The position numbers and the translations under genes are program-made. From NCBI RefSeq assembly GCF_030052995.1, contig NZ_JASJPW010000004.1:124001-188000 (forward strand): a stretch of 64,000 bases of DNA, read 5' to 3'. Every line of letters begins with the position of its first letter. The first letter of the stretch is position 1. Positions 1-8,889 of this stretch are shown in pieces. The notes below the pieces were generated by a model that saw only the letters and a program-made list of their open reading frames with translations, was not told where the DNA came from and searched no databases. Origin of the DNA: Gemmobacter sp. 24YEA27 (GTDB lineage: Bacteria; Pseudomonadota; Alphaproteobacteria; Rhodobacterales; Rhodobacteraceae).

Positions 1-390
1 ACAGCTGCATGGTGCCCAGTGTTGCAAGGATCGCGGGCAGCCTGAGCCATGAGATCAGGAGCCCGTTGACCGCACCGCAGCACAGCCCCGCGAGGATCGT
101 TACCGGAATCGCGACTGACGCCGCAACACCGCCTTCACGCAGCAAGACCGCGCAGATCACCGCGCTCAGATTGGCGACTGCCACGACAGAAAGGTCGATC
201 CCCCGGCAACCATCGCGGGCAGAATTGCCAGTGCCAGCAGCCCGAATTCCGGGAACTGGAACCCCATCGACGAGAGATTGTTGAAGGAAAGATAGCCCGG
301 CGCCGCCAGTGACAACGCGACGAAAATCCCGACCGCCAGCGCTGCGAGGCCGTAAAGATAGCTGGTTGTCGTATCGCGTCTTACGTCCAT
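1..390 (-). CDS. Sugar ABC transporter permease (RbsC-like), partial
   Basis: This is the N-terminal part of an inner-membrane permease of a ribose/xylose-type ABC importer. It starts at 390 and runs off the left edge. The first 74 residues contain a hydrophobic helix and the segment PAMVAGG. Moving by one base at the C-run 200-204 restores the continuation GIDLSVVAVANLSAVI, which is the conserved BPD_transp_2 signature of RbsC-type permeases, followed by more hydrophobic sequence to position 1. The frame break is a one-base shortage in a five-base homopolymer, so it is more likely a consensus error than a mutation. The neighbouring BtpA/SgcQ remnant on the same strand fits a sugar-import operon. 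The substrate cannot be deduced. Confidence 0.75.
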
Positions 391-420
391 CGTCTCTCCC
401 CGGTACGGTCTGCCCGAACG

Positions 421-645
421 TCAGCCCAGGCTGGCTCTCACAATCCTCATGAACTCCTTTTCACGGTCCGGATCGACGGCATTGACATCTGCGGCCTGCA
501 AAGCCTCCGGATCGCAGGCAACCGAGTTGACGATCTCCTTTATCACCGCGGCCTCATCATAAAGCCGGGTCCCCGGCAAAGGGTTCAGCTGGACCATGGC
601 AGTCACCTGTTTCGTGCCGGGAAACAATTCTGCGAAGTTTGACAT
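421..645 (-). pseudogene. BtpA/SgcQ family protein, internally deleted remnant
   Basis: A short reading frame encodes about 74 residues from the ATG at 645. The N-terminal part (LFPGTKQVTAMVQLNPLPG, then a motif like EALQAADVNAV) matches the start of BtpA/SgcQ TIM-barrel proteins, which are about 270 residues long. It then jumps straight to a C-terminal segment (DPDREKEFMRIVRASLG) typical of the end of that family. Roughly 200 central residues are missing with the frame kept, so the barrel cannot fold and the gene is probably dead. It lies beside a sugar ABC permease, the usual neighbourhood of SgcQ-like genes. The family assignment rests on remembered motifs. Confidence 0.55.
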
Positions 646-1287
646 AGCTGCCCTCATGGCAATCTGAACATGCCGCGAAAATTGCGCCCCGGGCAAACCT
701 GCCCTGCCTCTCTCTCGATGATAATCCCCCTGCAACCCTGTCTGCGGGTCTGGAGAAAAGGCTAATGGATGGCCTCGACAAGCGTCAACAGGATTCGAAC
801 ACAATCGAAAAAGAATTCTGTGCGGACACCTGTAACTATCAGAGATTTTCGGTGAATTCTGCCGGGACCCTCATAGCAATCTGCATAAAAGTCTTCATAT
901 ATTAATGATTTTGCTTAGGAAAATGATTTATGGACGAAGTCGCGACAGCCGGGAGGCCTCCTGCAACCATCAAACATTATCGAACATATCAAACAAAGTG
1001 CCCCGTCCGATAAGTCTGAAATTCCACCGGACCCTGCGCCTATGCCCTGGTCAGAGGTTGTGAATGTGATGAACAAACGGAGACACCGTGGGCCAGCGCC
1101 ACCGGGGGAGGTCGCAGGCCATGCTTTGCCCCTGAACTGCGGTGGCATGGTCCCGGGCGCGCCACGCACCGAAAGACCCGGCCCGTCGCAACGATCATTC
1201 GAAGCGATCTGTTTGGCTCGATCAGAGTTAGCTGTTTGATCCAGGGTTTGATGGTTAGATCCTTTCTTTAGAATGCAAGGATGCCCT
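646..1287. other. Gene-free stretch
   Basis: I see no credible coding sequence here. The open frames are short, have no ribosome binding site and no recognisable motif. The stretch holds the upstream side of the BtpA remnant, a short palindrome GGGAGGCCTCC near 950, and the left flank of the IS481 fossil. An AT-rich patch around 895-925 may have been a promoter, but I cannot support a specific one. Confidence 0.4.
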
Positions 1288-2235
1288 ATGGGACAAATTG
1301 GTCACGGAAGCGCCAGGACCACGCACGTCATCCGAGCATCTATACAGCGATCGGAAGCTTCGAGCGCGGCGCTGAGCCGCGAATTGGGCATCAACCCAAA
1401 GACTGTTGCGAAGTAGCGGAAGCGTCAGATGGTCGAGGACATGAAGACTGGACGAAAGAACCTCGTTTAACGGTGCCAGGCGGGACGAGGAAGCATTGGT
1501 CGTGGCGTTCAGGCGGCATAACTGCGACCCTTAGACGACTGCCCCTATGCCCTGCACCCGTCTCTTCCGCATTTGACACGCTCGGCCTTGCATCGTTGTC
1601 TTCAACGCTATGGGATATCGCGCCTGCCGGAAGTGGATGGCAACAAACCAAAACGGCAGCGCTTCAAACGCTCCCCCATCGGCGACTTCCACGCGGATAT
1701 TGCCGGGGTGCAGACCGCCGAAGGCAAACTCTGTCTCTTTGTCGCAATTGACAGAACCAGTAAGTTTACCTTCGTTCGCCTCGTCCAGAAGGCAGGAAAG
1801 ATGGCTTCGGCCCAGTTTCTGCGGGACCTGATCGCAGCCGTGCCATATCGGATCCACACGGTATTGACCGCCAATGGCGTGCAGTTCGCAAATCGAAGCA
1901 TCGATACCAGCGCCTTAGAGCACATTTTCGGGCGCGTTTGCCGCGAACACAGCATCGATCACCGGCTGACTAAGGTGAAACACCCATAGACCAACGGCCA
2001 AGCCGAACGGATGAACCGCACGATCAGGGAGGCCACCGTGAAGCGCTTCCACTACGACAGCCACGACCAGCTTCGCACACACCTCACCGACTTCATAGCA
2101 GCTTACAACTTCGCCCGCAGGCTCAAGATCCTCAACGGCCTCATCCCATGAGAATACATCTGCAAGATCCGGACATCAGAGCCTCACAGATTCATCCTGA
2201 GCCCGATCTACCAGATGCCAGGACTGAACACCTAA
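1288..2235 (+). mobile_element. Fossil IS481-family transposase
   Basis: Reading frame 1 from the ATG at 1288 to the TAA at 2233-2235 gives a recognisable IS481-type DDE transposase. It begins with a helix-turn-helix part (SRELGINPKTVAK), continues with LTRSALHRCLQRYGISRLP and the catalytic core (DFHADIAGVQTAEGKL, then HTVLTANGVQFA), and ends with GQAERMNRTIREATVKRFHY and FILSPIYQMPGLNT. The frame is interrupted by TAG at about 1411 in place of a Trp codon, by TAA/TAG codons and a compensated frameshift between about 1465 and 1530, by TAG at 1987 in place of a Trp codon, and by TGA near 2150. The second catalytic Asp is also lost (TANG where TDNG is expected). It is dead. I could not identify terminal inverted repeats. 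Confidence 0.8.
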
Positions 2236-2438
2236 GGTCCGGCGCCAGCACCGCGGCGTTTCAGAACCTGTGCCGAGAAATGCGACGACCAACTTCATGA
2301 GGGTCGCCGCAATCCGCAAGCCAGGCTCCCGGTGACGCTCCCGGTGTCTGGTCGATGCAAGGGATCTGCTTTGTGAGACACACCTCACCTGTTGAACCCG
2401 GACGCCCGACGGCGGCGTGCCTGGCCGTATGTCAGGCG

Positions 2439-2615
2439 TTATCCGTCAGGGTTAGGTATCGTCTTTGGATTCCTCGGCCCTGACTTGCCATCGCCCTGCC
2501 CCTCAGGCTCCGAGCGCTCATCCTCCATATCCGCCGGATATGTCTCATCATCCAGGACAGAGGGTTTGGCAGCGCCCTGGGGCACTTCGCCTTTATAGCG
2601 TGTTTTGACAGGCAT
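2439..2615 (-). CDS. Small acidic hypothetical protein
   Basis: This encodes about 58 residues starting MPVKTRYKGEVPQ, rich in Asp, Glu, Pro and Gly, with no membrane segment. I chose the ATG at 2615 over the one five codons upstream because GAGAGG sits about eight bases before it. I do not recognise the family. The low-complexity, charged, probably disordered sequence resembles small stress-induced proteins, and the next gene on this strand is a stress-related DUF892 protein. It could be spurious. Confidence 0.45.
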   Translation of the reverse strand: MPVKTRYKGEVPQGAAKPSVLDDETYPADMEDERSEPEGQGDGKSGPRNPKTIPNPDG

Positions 2616-2720
2616 CTTCGATCCTCTCATCAGTGGTCGGTCTTATCTGAACACGTGGCCCCTGTGGTTTCCCGCCTCGTGATGTCCAGGCGGATTCTGT
2701 CCTGCTCGCCGCTGTCCTGC

Positions 2721-2755
2721 GCGGGCTGGCCATGCGCAATGCGCGGCCAGCCCGC
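2721..2755. terminator. Perfect 11-bp hairpin downstream of the DUF892 gene
   Basis: GCGGGCTGGCC and GGCCAGCCCGC form a perfect 11-bp stem around a 13-base loop, 38 bases beyond the stop of the minus-strand gene ending at 2793. There is no T-run on either side, so it is a strong stem-loop of terminator or mRNA-end type rather than a classic Rho-independent terminator. Confidence 0.45.
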
Positions 2756-2792
2756 TACGTCCTGCCGCCGGGAGCAAGCGACCGGACGTATC

Positions 2793-3290
2793 TCAGGCCG
2801 CTGCGAGGGCGGCCTGGTTGACCGAACCATCCGCAAGCTCTGTCAGCGTGCTGTCAGTGGCTTCTTCTTCGGAAAGGGTGGTTTGCAGGATTTTTGCAAT
2901 CTCACCCTGCCCCATCAGTTTCGCCCAGTTCCTGAGCGTACCGTAGCGGGCCATTTCGTAATGCTCGACCGCCTGCGCAGAGGCGACCAGACCGGCATCC
3001 AGCGCAGGGGAACCTTTGAAGCTCTCGATCACCTCTTCGCCCTCATCAAGGATCCCCTCAATGGCCGGGCAGGTCTTTCCGCGCGCGGGTTTCCCCAGAA
3101 TATCGAACACCTGCTGGAGCCGCTCAACATGGATCTGGGTTTCGTCATGGTGCTTTTCAAAAGCCGCTCCCAGCTCTGACGACTGTGCCGCCCGCGCCAT
3201 TTTCGGCAAGGCTTTCAGGATTTTGCGCTCGGCGTAGTAGACGTCTTTCAGAAGGTCGAGGAACAAATCGTCAAGTGTTTTCGCTTTCAT
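2793..3290 (-). CDS. YciE/YciF-type ferritin-like protein (DUF892)
   Basis: This is a 165-residue soluble helical protein of the DUF892 family, a ferritin-like four-helix fold linked to stress responses and built around a dimetal site. Visible family marks are MKAKTLDDLFLDLLKDVYYAERKI at the start, the segment AFEKHHDETQIHVERLQQVF, AVEHYEMARYGTL in the third helix and LSEEEATDSTLTELA near the end. The conserved Glu and His residues of these helices are present. I set the start at 3290 because AGGAG lies just upstream; the longer upstream frame has no homology. Such genes are often induced by osmotic or stationary-phase stress. The neighbouring small acidic gene is on the same strand. The physiological metal is not evident from the sequence. 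Confidence 0.85.
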   Translation of the reverse strand: MKAKTLDDLFLDLLKDVYYAERKILKALPKMARAAQSSELGAAFEKHHDETQIHVERLQQVFDILGKPARGKTCPAIEGILDEGEEVIESFKGSPALDAGLVASAQAVEHYEMARYGTLRNWAKLMGQGEIAKILQTTLSEEEATDSTLTELADGSVNQAALAAA

Positions 3291-3553
3291 CAGTCTCACT
3301 CCTGTGCGCGATAACCTTTGCGGGGTGCTCGGGTTCAGATGCAGGAACCACTGCGGCGGCAGTTTGTTCCGGCGATGTGCGATCTTCACCGCCCGCGACG
3401 ATCACCCCATAGTGCCGCCCCGCCCGCGCTGCGTTTCAGCCGGCCCGGCGGGCATCAGGTGAATCAAGGGGCCTTACAGCCAATTTCCTCAGCTCGGGAA
3501 CATCACCGCCCGGCGCGGGTTTGTAACGGGACCTGCACAGAAAGGAGAGCACC

Positions 3554-3868
3554 ATGTCTGCGCCGAATACCAACCTCGAAAAGCAGCGAAAGCGTCACTG
3601 GGCCCCTCTGCTGGGGATCGCAGCCGCCGCCCTGTTTGGCGTCCTGCTGATTGTCTACTGGATCGGAGAAGAGGTCGTGGAAGCCGATCCGGATGCGCCC
3701 GCCGGTCTTGATGCCGGAACCGTCAACGAACCCGCGCAGTCCACCATTCCTGCCCAGGTGATCGAGCCCGGGGCTCAGCCCGGAGCGTCCGGGGGCTCGG
3801 CAACACCGCCCACCACCCGCGAAAGCCCGCCGGTGCCCAATGCGCCGCAGGAGCTGACACCCGAGTAG
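3554..3868 (+). CDS. Single-pass membrane protein with disordered Pro-rich tail
   Basis: This is a 104-residue protein with a clear ribosome binding site (AAGGAGA) before the ATG. A basic N-terminus (residues 1-16) precedes one hydrophobic helix (about residues 18-37, LLGIAAAALFGVLLIVYWIG). The rest is a low-complexity Ala/Pro/Glu/Gly tail ending PQELTPE. The positive-inside rule puts the tail in the periplasm. I do not recognise a named family. Similar short anchors with Pro-rich tails are common in Rhodobacteraceae. It stands alone and is followed by a terminator at 4050-4083. Confidence 0.65.
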   Translation: MSAPNTNLEKQRKRHWAPLLGIAAAALFGVLLIVYWIGEEVVEADPDAPAGLDAGTVNEPAQSTIPAQVIEPGAQPGASGGSATPPTTRESPPVPNAPQELTPE

Positions 3869-4049
3869 ACGAGGCCCGGATATTTGCCGGACGCTTTGGC
3901 GAGGCCAGACTTGCATTCGCAACAAGCGGGGCCCTGAGGTCAAACCGTTTGCGGTCGGATTTCTGGAAGGGGCTCCGCCGGTTTTCCCGCCTGTCCAGCC
4001 CCTGCAGGACGGTGGGAAACATCGACAGATCGTAGTTTCGCAAAGCCCG

Positions 4050-4083
4050 GCGGCCCGCCTTGAAGCGGGCCGCTCCAGTTTTT
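4050..4083 (+). terminator. Rho-independent terminator
   Basis: A perfect 9-bp GC stem (GCGGCCCGC, loop CTTGAA, GCGGGCCGC) is followed by TCCAG and a run of five Ts. It lies 180 bases downstream of the small membrane protein gene and before the convergent sodC gene. Confidence 0.7.
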
Positions 4084-4102
4084 CGTCATGCCTGTGCAGA
4101 AG

Positions 4103-4127
4103 AAGGGGCCGCCGGTCAGGCCCCCTT
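4103..4127 (-). terminator. Probable terminator of sodC
   Basis: On the minus strand AAGGGGGCC pairs with GGCCCCTT around a short loop and is followed by a pyrimidine-rich CTTCTG. It lies about 80 bases beyond the sodC stop, convergent with the preceding terminator. Confidence 0.5.
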
Positions 4128-4209
4128 GTCGCGAGACATTTCGCTCATCGTCAGCGTTATGTCTTTCGACGCGGTTTCGGCTCCGCTGTCGCGCGTGCCA
4201 ACCACTGCC

Positions 4210-4743
4210 CTATTCGATAACCGCACAAGCCAGGCGGTCGCCCGCATTTCCGGTCGGCTGGCTGCGGTGGTCATCGGCACCGGCATGGGCCATCAAAGCA
4301 CGGCCCATGACCGAATTGTCCCCCGCGCCAAGCCTTACATTCGGATTGAGCACCTGAACGCGGGCGAAGCCGTCTGCATCGGTGCGGATGTTCGGCATGT
4401 CCCCGGCATGGGGCCCGGTTGTCGAGAGCACGCCATGTTCCACATTGGCCGGATTGAAATGGCCACCTGCGGATTCATGCCCGGTATGGGGATCGCAACT
4501 GCCCGTCTCATGGACATGAAAGCCGAGCCAGGATTTGGCGGGAAGCGCACCCAGTTCCAGATCGATCAGCACACCGGCGCGGGTCTCGGTGAGGGTGGCG
4601 GTGCCGGTCTCGGCGCCTTCGGTGTCGACAAAGGTGACCCTGGCTTCCTGAGGCGTTTCTGATTGCGTGGTCGCCTCCTCGGCCAGCGCAGTGAGCGGCA
4701 GCATGAGAACGGCACTGAGAAGGGTGACGTGCACAGGTTTCAT
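4210..4743 (-). CDS. sodC: Cu/Zn superoxide dismutase, periplasmic
   Basis: SodC converts superoxide to hydrogen peroxide and oxygen in the periplasm. The 177-residue product has a Sec signal peptide (residues 1-21, ending TALAEE). Copper and zinc ligands are visible as FHVHETGSCDPH, SAGGHFNP, the HAGDMPN segment and VMGRALMAHAGADDH, and the two disulfide cysteines are in ETGSCD and LACAVIE at the C-terminus. The ATG at 4743 is chosen because GGAGG precedes it and the signal peptide begins there. It follows a membrane-linked GMC dehydrogenase operon on the same strand after 61 bases, so it may be co-transcribed and handle superoxide made at that respiratory entry point; that link is inference. 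Confidence 0.92.
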   Translation of the reverse strand: MKPVHVTLLSAVLMLPLTALAEEATTQSETPQEARVTFVDTEGAETGTATLTETRAGVLIDLELGALPAKSWLGFHVHETGSCDPHTGHESAGGHFNPANVEHGVLSTTGPHAGDMPNIRTDADGFARVQVLNPNVRLGAGDNSVMGRALMAHAGADDHRSQPTGNAGDRLACAVIE

Positions 4744-4804
4744 TGGTTTTTCCTCCATTAATGACGAAAGAAACCCGCAGCTTCCGGGGATGTTCCGGTC
4801 CGGA

Positions 4805-6190
4805 TCAGTCCGAGACGGCGGCATTGTCCCGGCGCGCCACAGGTTGCTCATTCGCGCGGATATCTGCCACTTCAGCGGCCGTGACCGGCAGGGCATCATT
4901 CCCCCAGGCCTCGCGCAGAAAGCTCGCAAGCGCGGCGATTTCGCTGTCGCTCAGGCGGGCCTCATAGCCCTGCATCACCAGTGGCATCGGGCGCTGCACG
5001 GTCCCTGCGACCTCTGCGCCATGCAAAATGATCGAGACCAGCGGTGTGATTTCATCCGAAAGTACAAGCGTATTGCCCTGAAGCGCGGGGAAGATCTCAG
5101 GCGAGCCGCGCCCGGTGACAAAGTGGCATTGCGCGCAATTGTCCATGTAAATCCTGGCACCAGGCGGCATATCCGGCGCGGCTTCGGTCAGCATCTCTGC
5201 CGTGGCGCGGCCTTGGTCATCCGCCTCAGGAGCGGGCAGCGAGAGCGGTCCCTGAGGCACCGCAGCCGCGGGCGGGTCATGCGGCTGGCCGTCCAGCGCC
5301 TTCAGAAAACGCGCCATGGCGATGATGTCGGCATCGGTCAGATATTGCAGTGAATGCTCGACCACGAGCCCCATCTCGCCATTGGCAGTCGAGGCGAAGT
5401 TGCGACCGGTGGCGAGGAAAGCTGTCAGCTCCGGGATCGGCCAGTCGCGGGTCACACTTCCCGGCCCCCGCAGGGCGGGCGCTTCCTGTCCGTCGATGTA
5501 GCCGCCGGTCAGGAAGGCGCGTTCATCGGCGGTGATCCCGTCCTGGCCCATATAGACGGTGCGCGGGCTGTGGCAGGCCGCGCAATGGCCAGGGCCTTCG
5601 ACCAGATACTGACCGCGATCGAGCACCGGATCGCCCATGATCCCATTGAACCTGCTGTCATGGGTCAGGATCAGCCAGTTCAGCGCGCGAATGCCCCAAC
5701 GCTGGCTGAAGGGGAAAGGCAGATCGGGTTCGGGCACATCATTGCGGACCGGCTGCACCTCTTCCATGAAATAAGCGTATAGCGCGCGAATGTCGCGCTC
5801 GGTCAGCAGGCGGTAATTCTCATAAGGCATGGCCGGATAAAGATGGCTGCCATCGGCGCTTAGCCCGTCGACCATGGCTGCGCGAAACTGATCAAGGGTC
5901 CAGTCGCCGATGCCGGTTTCCGGGTCCGGGGTGATATTCGCGGTATAGATCGTGCCGAGCGGGCTGTGGATCGGCCGCCCGCCTGCGAAATCAGCGCCAC
6001 CCTCGGAGGTATGGCAGGCCATGCAATCGCCCGCCCTCATGGCATATTCGCCAGCGCCGGGTTCAGGGGTCCAGCTGACGGGTAAGACCTCGGAGGCGGG
6101 CGTGCGGCTGACCGGGATCCAGATCAGGGCCACGATGGAAAGAGCTACGACCAATATCAGCGCCGGGAAGAGGCGAAGGACGGTTTTCAT
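4805..6190 (-). CDS. Triheme cytochrome c subunit of a GMC-type dehydrogenase
   Basis: This is a 461-residue periplasmic, membrane-anchored cytochrome that passes electrons from the flavoprotein subunit to ubiquinone. An N-terminal hydrophobic segment (residues 6-25) acts as signal or anchor. Three CxxCH heme sites are visible: CMACH (56-60), CAACH (203-207) and CAQCH (352-356). This three-domain layout and length match cytochrome subunits of gluconate, sorbitol and fructose dehydrogenases. The start at 6190 removes an upstream extension lacking signal features. It follows the FAD subunit by 11 bases and is the third gene of the operon. The sugar or alcohol substrate cannot be read from the sequence. 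Confidence 0.9.
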   Translation of the reverse strand: MKTVLRLFPALILVVALSIVALIWIPVSRTPASEVLPVSWTPEPGAGEYAMRAGDCMACHTSEGGADFAGGRPIHSPLGTIYTANITPDPETGIGDWTLDQFRAAMVDGLSADGSHLYPAMPYENYRLLTERDIRALYAYFMEEVQPVRNDVPEPDLPFPFSQRWGIRALNWLILTHDSRFNGIMGDPVLDRGQYLVEGPGHCAACHSPRTVYMGQDGITADERAFLTGGYIDGQEAPALRGPGSVTRDWPIPELTAFLATGRNFASTANGEMGLVVEHSLQYLTDADIIAMARFLKALDGQPHDPPAAAVPQGPLSLPAPEADDQGRATAEMLTEAAPDMPPGARIYMDNCAQCHFVTGRGSPEIFPALQGNTLVLSDEITPLVSIILHGAEVAGTVQRPMPLVMQGYEARLSDSEIAALASFLREAWGNDALPVTAAEVADIRANEQPVARRDNAAVSD

Positions 6191-6201
6191 CTCATCCCCC
6201 C

Positions 6202-7971
6202 TCAGATCAGCGGACCGGGATTGCGCAGATACTGGCGCCGGATCGCATCCGCTGCCCAATAGGTCAGTCCGCCGACAAGACCGGTCGGGTTGTATTGAGT
6301 GTTCTGAACAAAAGCCCCCGCGCCGGTCACAAAGACATTATGCTTGTCCCAGGCCTGGAGATAGCGGTTCAGCGGGCCGCCCTCGGGCGTCTCTGACAGG
6401 ATCGCGCCGCCTGTGTTATGGGTGGTCTGATAGGGCCGCACATCATAACGGCTGTCGAAATCCTTGTAGCTGGATTTCATCAGGTCGGGCTGCATTGAGC
6501 GCGCCAGATCCTCGATCTTCTGCTGCAAAAAGGCATTCAGCCGCAGCTCATTGGGGTGCCAGTCAAAGGTGATCCGCATAAGCGGGCGGCCGTGGCGATC
6601 TTTGTAGGTCGGATCCAGATCGCAGTAATGGCCGCGGTAAGACATGACCGAGCCGTGAAGCGAGATGCTCATCTCATGGCCGTACCATTCGGCAATCGCC
6701 GATTTCCAGCCGCCCCCCCATTCGGGCGTATCCTCGGGCAAAGGCATCGAGCGGATCGGCTGGCCATTGGTCTGGGCGGAAGAGATATAGGCGCCGCCGA
6801 TGAACCCCTCGGCCCCGAAATCAATCGCATTCATGCCGAAATCATCAATGCACATGCCATTGATGCCGGCCCCGACAAAGGGGTTGAAATGCTCGTCTTT
6901 GAAGAACATCGAGGTCGAGCCGGTGATCTGATAGCCGTAATTCCTGCCTGTCACACCTTCGCCCGTGGCCGGGTCATAGGGCTGGCCGATGCCCGAGATC
7001 AGCATCAGCCTGACATTTTCGATCTGATAGGCGGCGAGGATGACGATATCGGCGGGCTGGAACACCTCTTCGCCGCTGTCCTCGTCAAAATATGTCACGC
7101 CGGTAGCGGTCTGGCCGTCAGGAGCCATCTCGACCCGCAAGACCTCGGCCCCGGTGCGGTAGCTGAAATTCGGCTTGCGGAAGAGCGCGGCGAGGATCGT
7201 CGTCTGAGGTGATGATTTCGAGTATTGGTAACAGCCGTAGCGCTCACAAAAGCCGCAAAAATTGCAGGCCCCCATCTGCATCCCGTATTCGTTGACATAT
7301 GAGGTGGAGGCATTGCCGCCGGGGCGCGGAAACGGGTGGTAGCCCATGGCACGCGCGGCCTCGGCGAATTTCGCGCCATTATATGTCTCGGGCAAAGCCG
7401 GCATCGGATAGTCGCGCGACCGCCAGCCCTCGAACGGATTGCCGCCTTCGCGGATCTCGCCATTCACATTGCCGGCGTTCCCGGAAATACCTGCCACATA
7501 TTCGAAACGATCAAAAAACGGCTCCAGCTCGTCATAGGTGACGGGGTAGTCGCCAATGGTCATATCCTCGGGGATGATCCCCTCGCCCCAGCGATCAGCG
7601 ACATAGCTGCGTAACCCCAACTCGACCGGCTGCGGCCGCCAGTTCTGACCGTTCCAGTGCACGCCCGCACCGCCGACCCCGTTGCCGAGCAGGAACGACC
7701 CCCATTTGCGCATCGGCAGCGCGGTCTCATTCAGGTCGCGGCGGATGGTGATGGTGGATTGCGAGGGGCGCTGCATCATCTTGTGACGCTCGCCCTGCGC
7801 CAGCTCGTCGATCATCCCGGGATATTTCATTTCCGGCACGGTTCGCCGGTCGGGGCCGCGCTCCAGCGCCACAATCTCCAACCCCTCCTCGGCCAGTTCC
7901 ATCCCCATGATTGCGCCCGTCCAGCCAAGGCCGACAATCACCACATCCTTTTTCGGATTCTGCCTCGCCAT
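6202..7971 (-). CDS. GMC oxidoreductase, flavoprotein subunit (gluconate/sugar dehydrogenase type)
   Basis: This is the 589-residue FAD subunit that oxidises a sugar, sugar acid or polyol. The dinucleotide-binding motif GLGWTG is at about 14-19, and the second GMC signature is near 95-110 (LLGNGVGGAGVHWNG). A cysteine cluster at residues 236, 239, 242 and 247 (CNFCGFCERYGC) corresponds to the cluster region proposed to hold an iron-sulfur centre in FAD-glucose and fructose dehydrogenases. The C-terminal catalytic region has THNTGGA and NTQYNPTG. There is no signal peptide, so export probably depends on the Tat-type small subunit encoded just upstream. Spacing to both neighbours is 3 and 11 bases, indicating one operon with the small subunit and cytochrome. 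Confidence 0.92.
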   Translation of the reverse strand: MARQNPKKDVVIVGLGWTGAIMGMELAEEGLEIVALERGPDRRTVPEMKYPGMIDELAQGERHKMMQRPSQSTITIRRDLNETALPMRKWGSFLLGNGVGGAGVHWNGQNWRPQPVELGLRSYVADRWGEGIIPEDMTIGDYPVTYDELEPFFDRFEYVAGISGNAGNVNGEIREGGNPFEGWRSRDYPMPALPETYNGAKFAEAARAMGYHPFPRPGGNASTSYVNEYGMQMGACNFCGFCERYGCYQYSKSSPQTTILAALFRKPNFSYRTGAEVLRVEMAPDGQTATGVTYFDEDSGEEVFQPADIVILAAYQIENVRLMLISGIGQPYDPATGEGVTGRNYGYQITGSTSMFFKDEHFNPFVGAGINGMCIDDFGMNAIDFGAEGFIGGAYISSAQTNGQPIRSMPLPEDTPEWGGGWKSAIAEWYGHEMSISLHGSVMSYRGHYCDLDPTYKDRHGRPLMRITFDWHPNELRLNAFLQQKIEDLARSMQPDLMKSSYKDFDSRYDVRPYQTTHNTGGAILSETPEGGPLNRYLQAWDKHNVFVTGAGAFVQNTQYNPTGLVGGLTYWAADAIRRQYLRNPGPLI

Positions 7972-7974
7972 AGC

Positions 7975-8718
7975 TCAGGCCCTCTCGCCCGAGATCGAAA
8001 CCGGGCCGAGCGGATAGGGGATATTGTGCCGCCCCACCCATTCCTTGAAATGCGCCCGCGCGCCCGGAAAGCCGATATGGACCCAGGCCGCCATGCCGTG
8101 ATTGCCGCCATGGATCGGGTCCGCGAAATAGCCCTCTTTGGTATTGGCCAGCAGGATCTCGAAGAAATCGCGCAGCTCTGGCGGCAGGGAAACCTCACCC
8201 TCCTCCAGCGCGGTCAGCGCCGCGTCCTGATCCTCTGCCGCGAGGGCAGAGAACGCCGCGCCGTGGCGGGCCTCGCACCAGGCATCAAAGAGCGGGATCG
8301 CCGCGCGGTAGATTGCAGCCGGGGCGAGAGGCGATTGCCAGCCCAGTTCCGGCGGCGCGTCGGGCTGATGCGGCCCGTCCATATACCAGTCGGTCGCCGC
8401 GCCAAAATCACCCGCCAGTTCCCGGTCGATAAAGACCGGCACCCGCGCTTCGATCGCACCCGGACCATCCCCCTCCGACGGAATCAGCCGGGCTACGGCG
8501 GCCAGAACGAACACCCATTCGGCCGCATCGAAAAAGCGGCGCGGATGATCTTCAAGCGGCGGCAGATCCTGCGCCGCGACTGCCCCCGCGGGCCAGAGCC
8601 CGGTTGCGGCCAGACTGGCGGCAGAGACCCTGAGGAACTGGCGCCGGTCTGGATGGTGGTCGGGATGGCTGGGGGTATGTCCGGTGCGGATCAGCGGGCT
8701 TTGCGGTGGGGCGGTCAT
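7975..8718 (-). CDS. Gluconate 2-dehydrogenase subunit 3 family protein (small subunit)
   Basis: This is a 247-residue small subunit of the GMC dehydrogenase. A twin-arginine signal (DRRQFLRVSAASLAATG) begins about 25 residues in, as expected for a subunit that carries the folded FAD subunit across the membrane. The body has the family's helical features (FDAAEWVFVLAAVARLIPSEGDGPGA, then GLGWQSP-like and YFADPIHGGNHGMAAWVHIGFPGA segments). It is first in the operon, 3 bases before the flavoprotein gene, with AGGA before its ATG. Family known from subunit III/gamma of gluconate dehydrogenase; assembly role is inferred from that family. Confidence 0.85.
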   Translation of the reverse strand: MTAPPQSPLIRTGHTPSHPDHHPDRRQFLRVSAASLAATGLWPAGAVAAQDLPPLEDHPRRFFDAAEWVFVLAAVARLIPSEGDGPGAIEARVPVFIDRELAGDFGAATDWYMDGPHQPDAPPELGWQSPLAPAAIYRAAIPLFDAWCEARHGAAFSALAAEDQDAALTALEEGEVSLPPELRDFFEILLANTKEGYFADPIHGGNHGMAAWVHIGFPGARAHFKEWVGRHNIPYPLGPVSISGERA

Positions 8719-8889
8719 GTCGTTTCCTCGCTGGGAACTGGGCCTCGAAGAACAGGGCCGGGAAGCGGCATCCGAGATGCACTTGAAAATCAGAACCGGG
8801 CGCGGGGCGGATTGTTCCGAAATAATCCGGAACAGTGCTGCCGCGAACGCGTTTTACGATTCCCGGCATGGCAAAGGACCGGCAAGGAC

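Noticed and set aside
7657..8889. Long plus-strand frame leading into exoD
   Set aside because: It is antisense to the GMC operon and has no family features; only the last 196 residues match ExoD and they have their own start.
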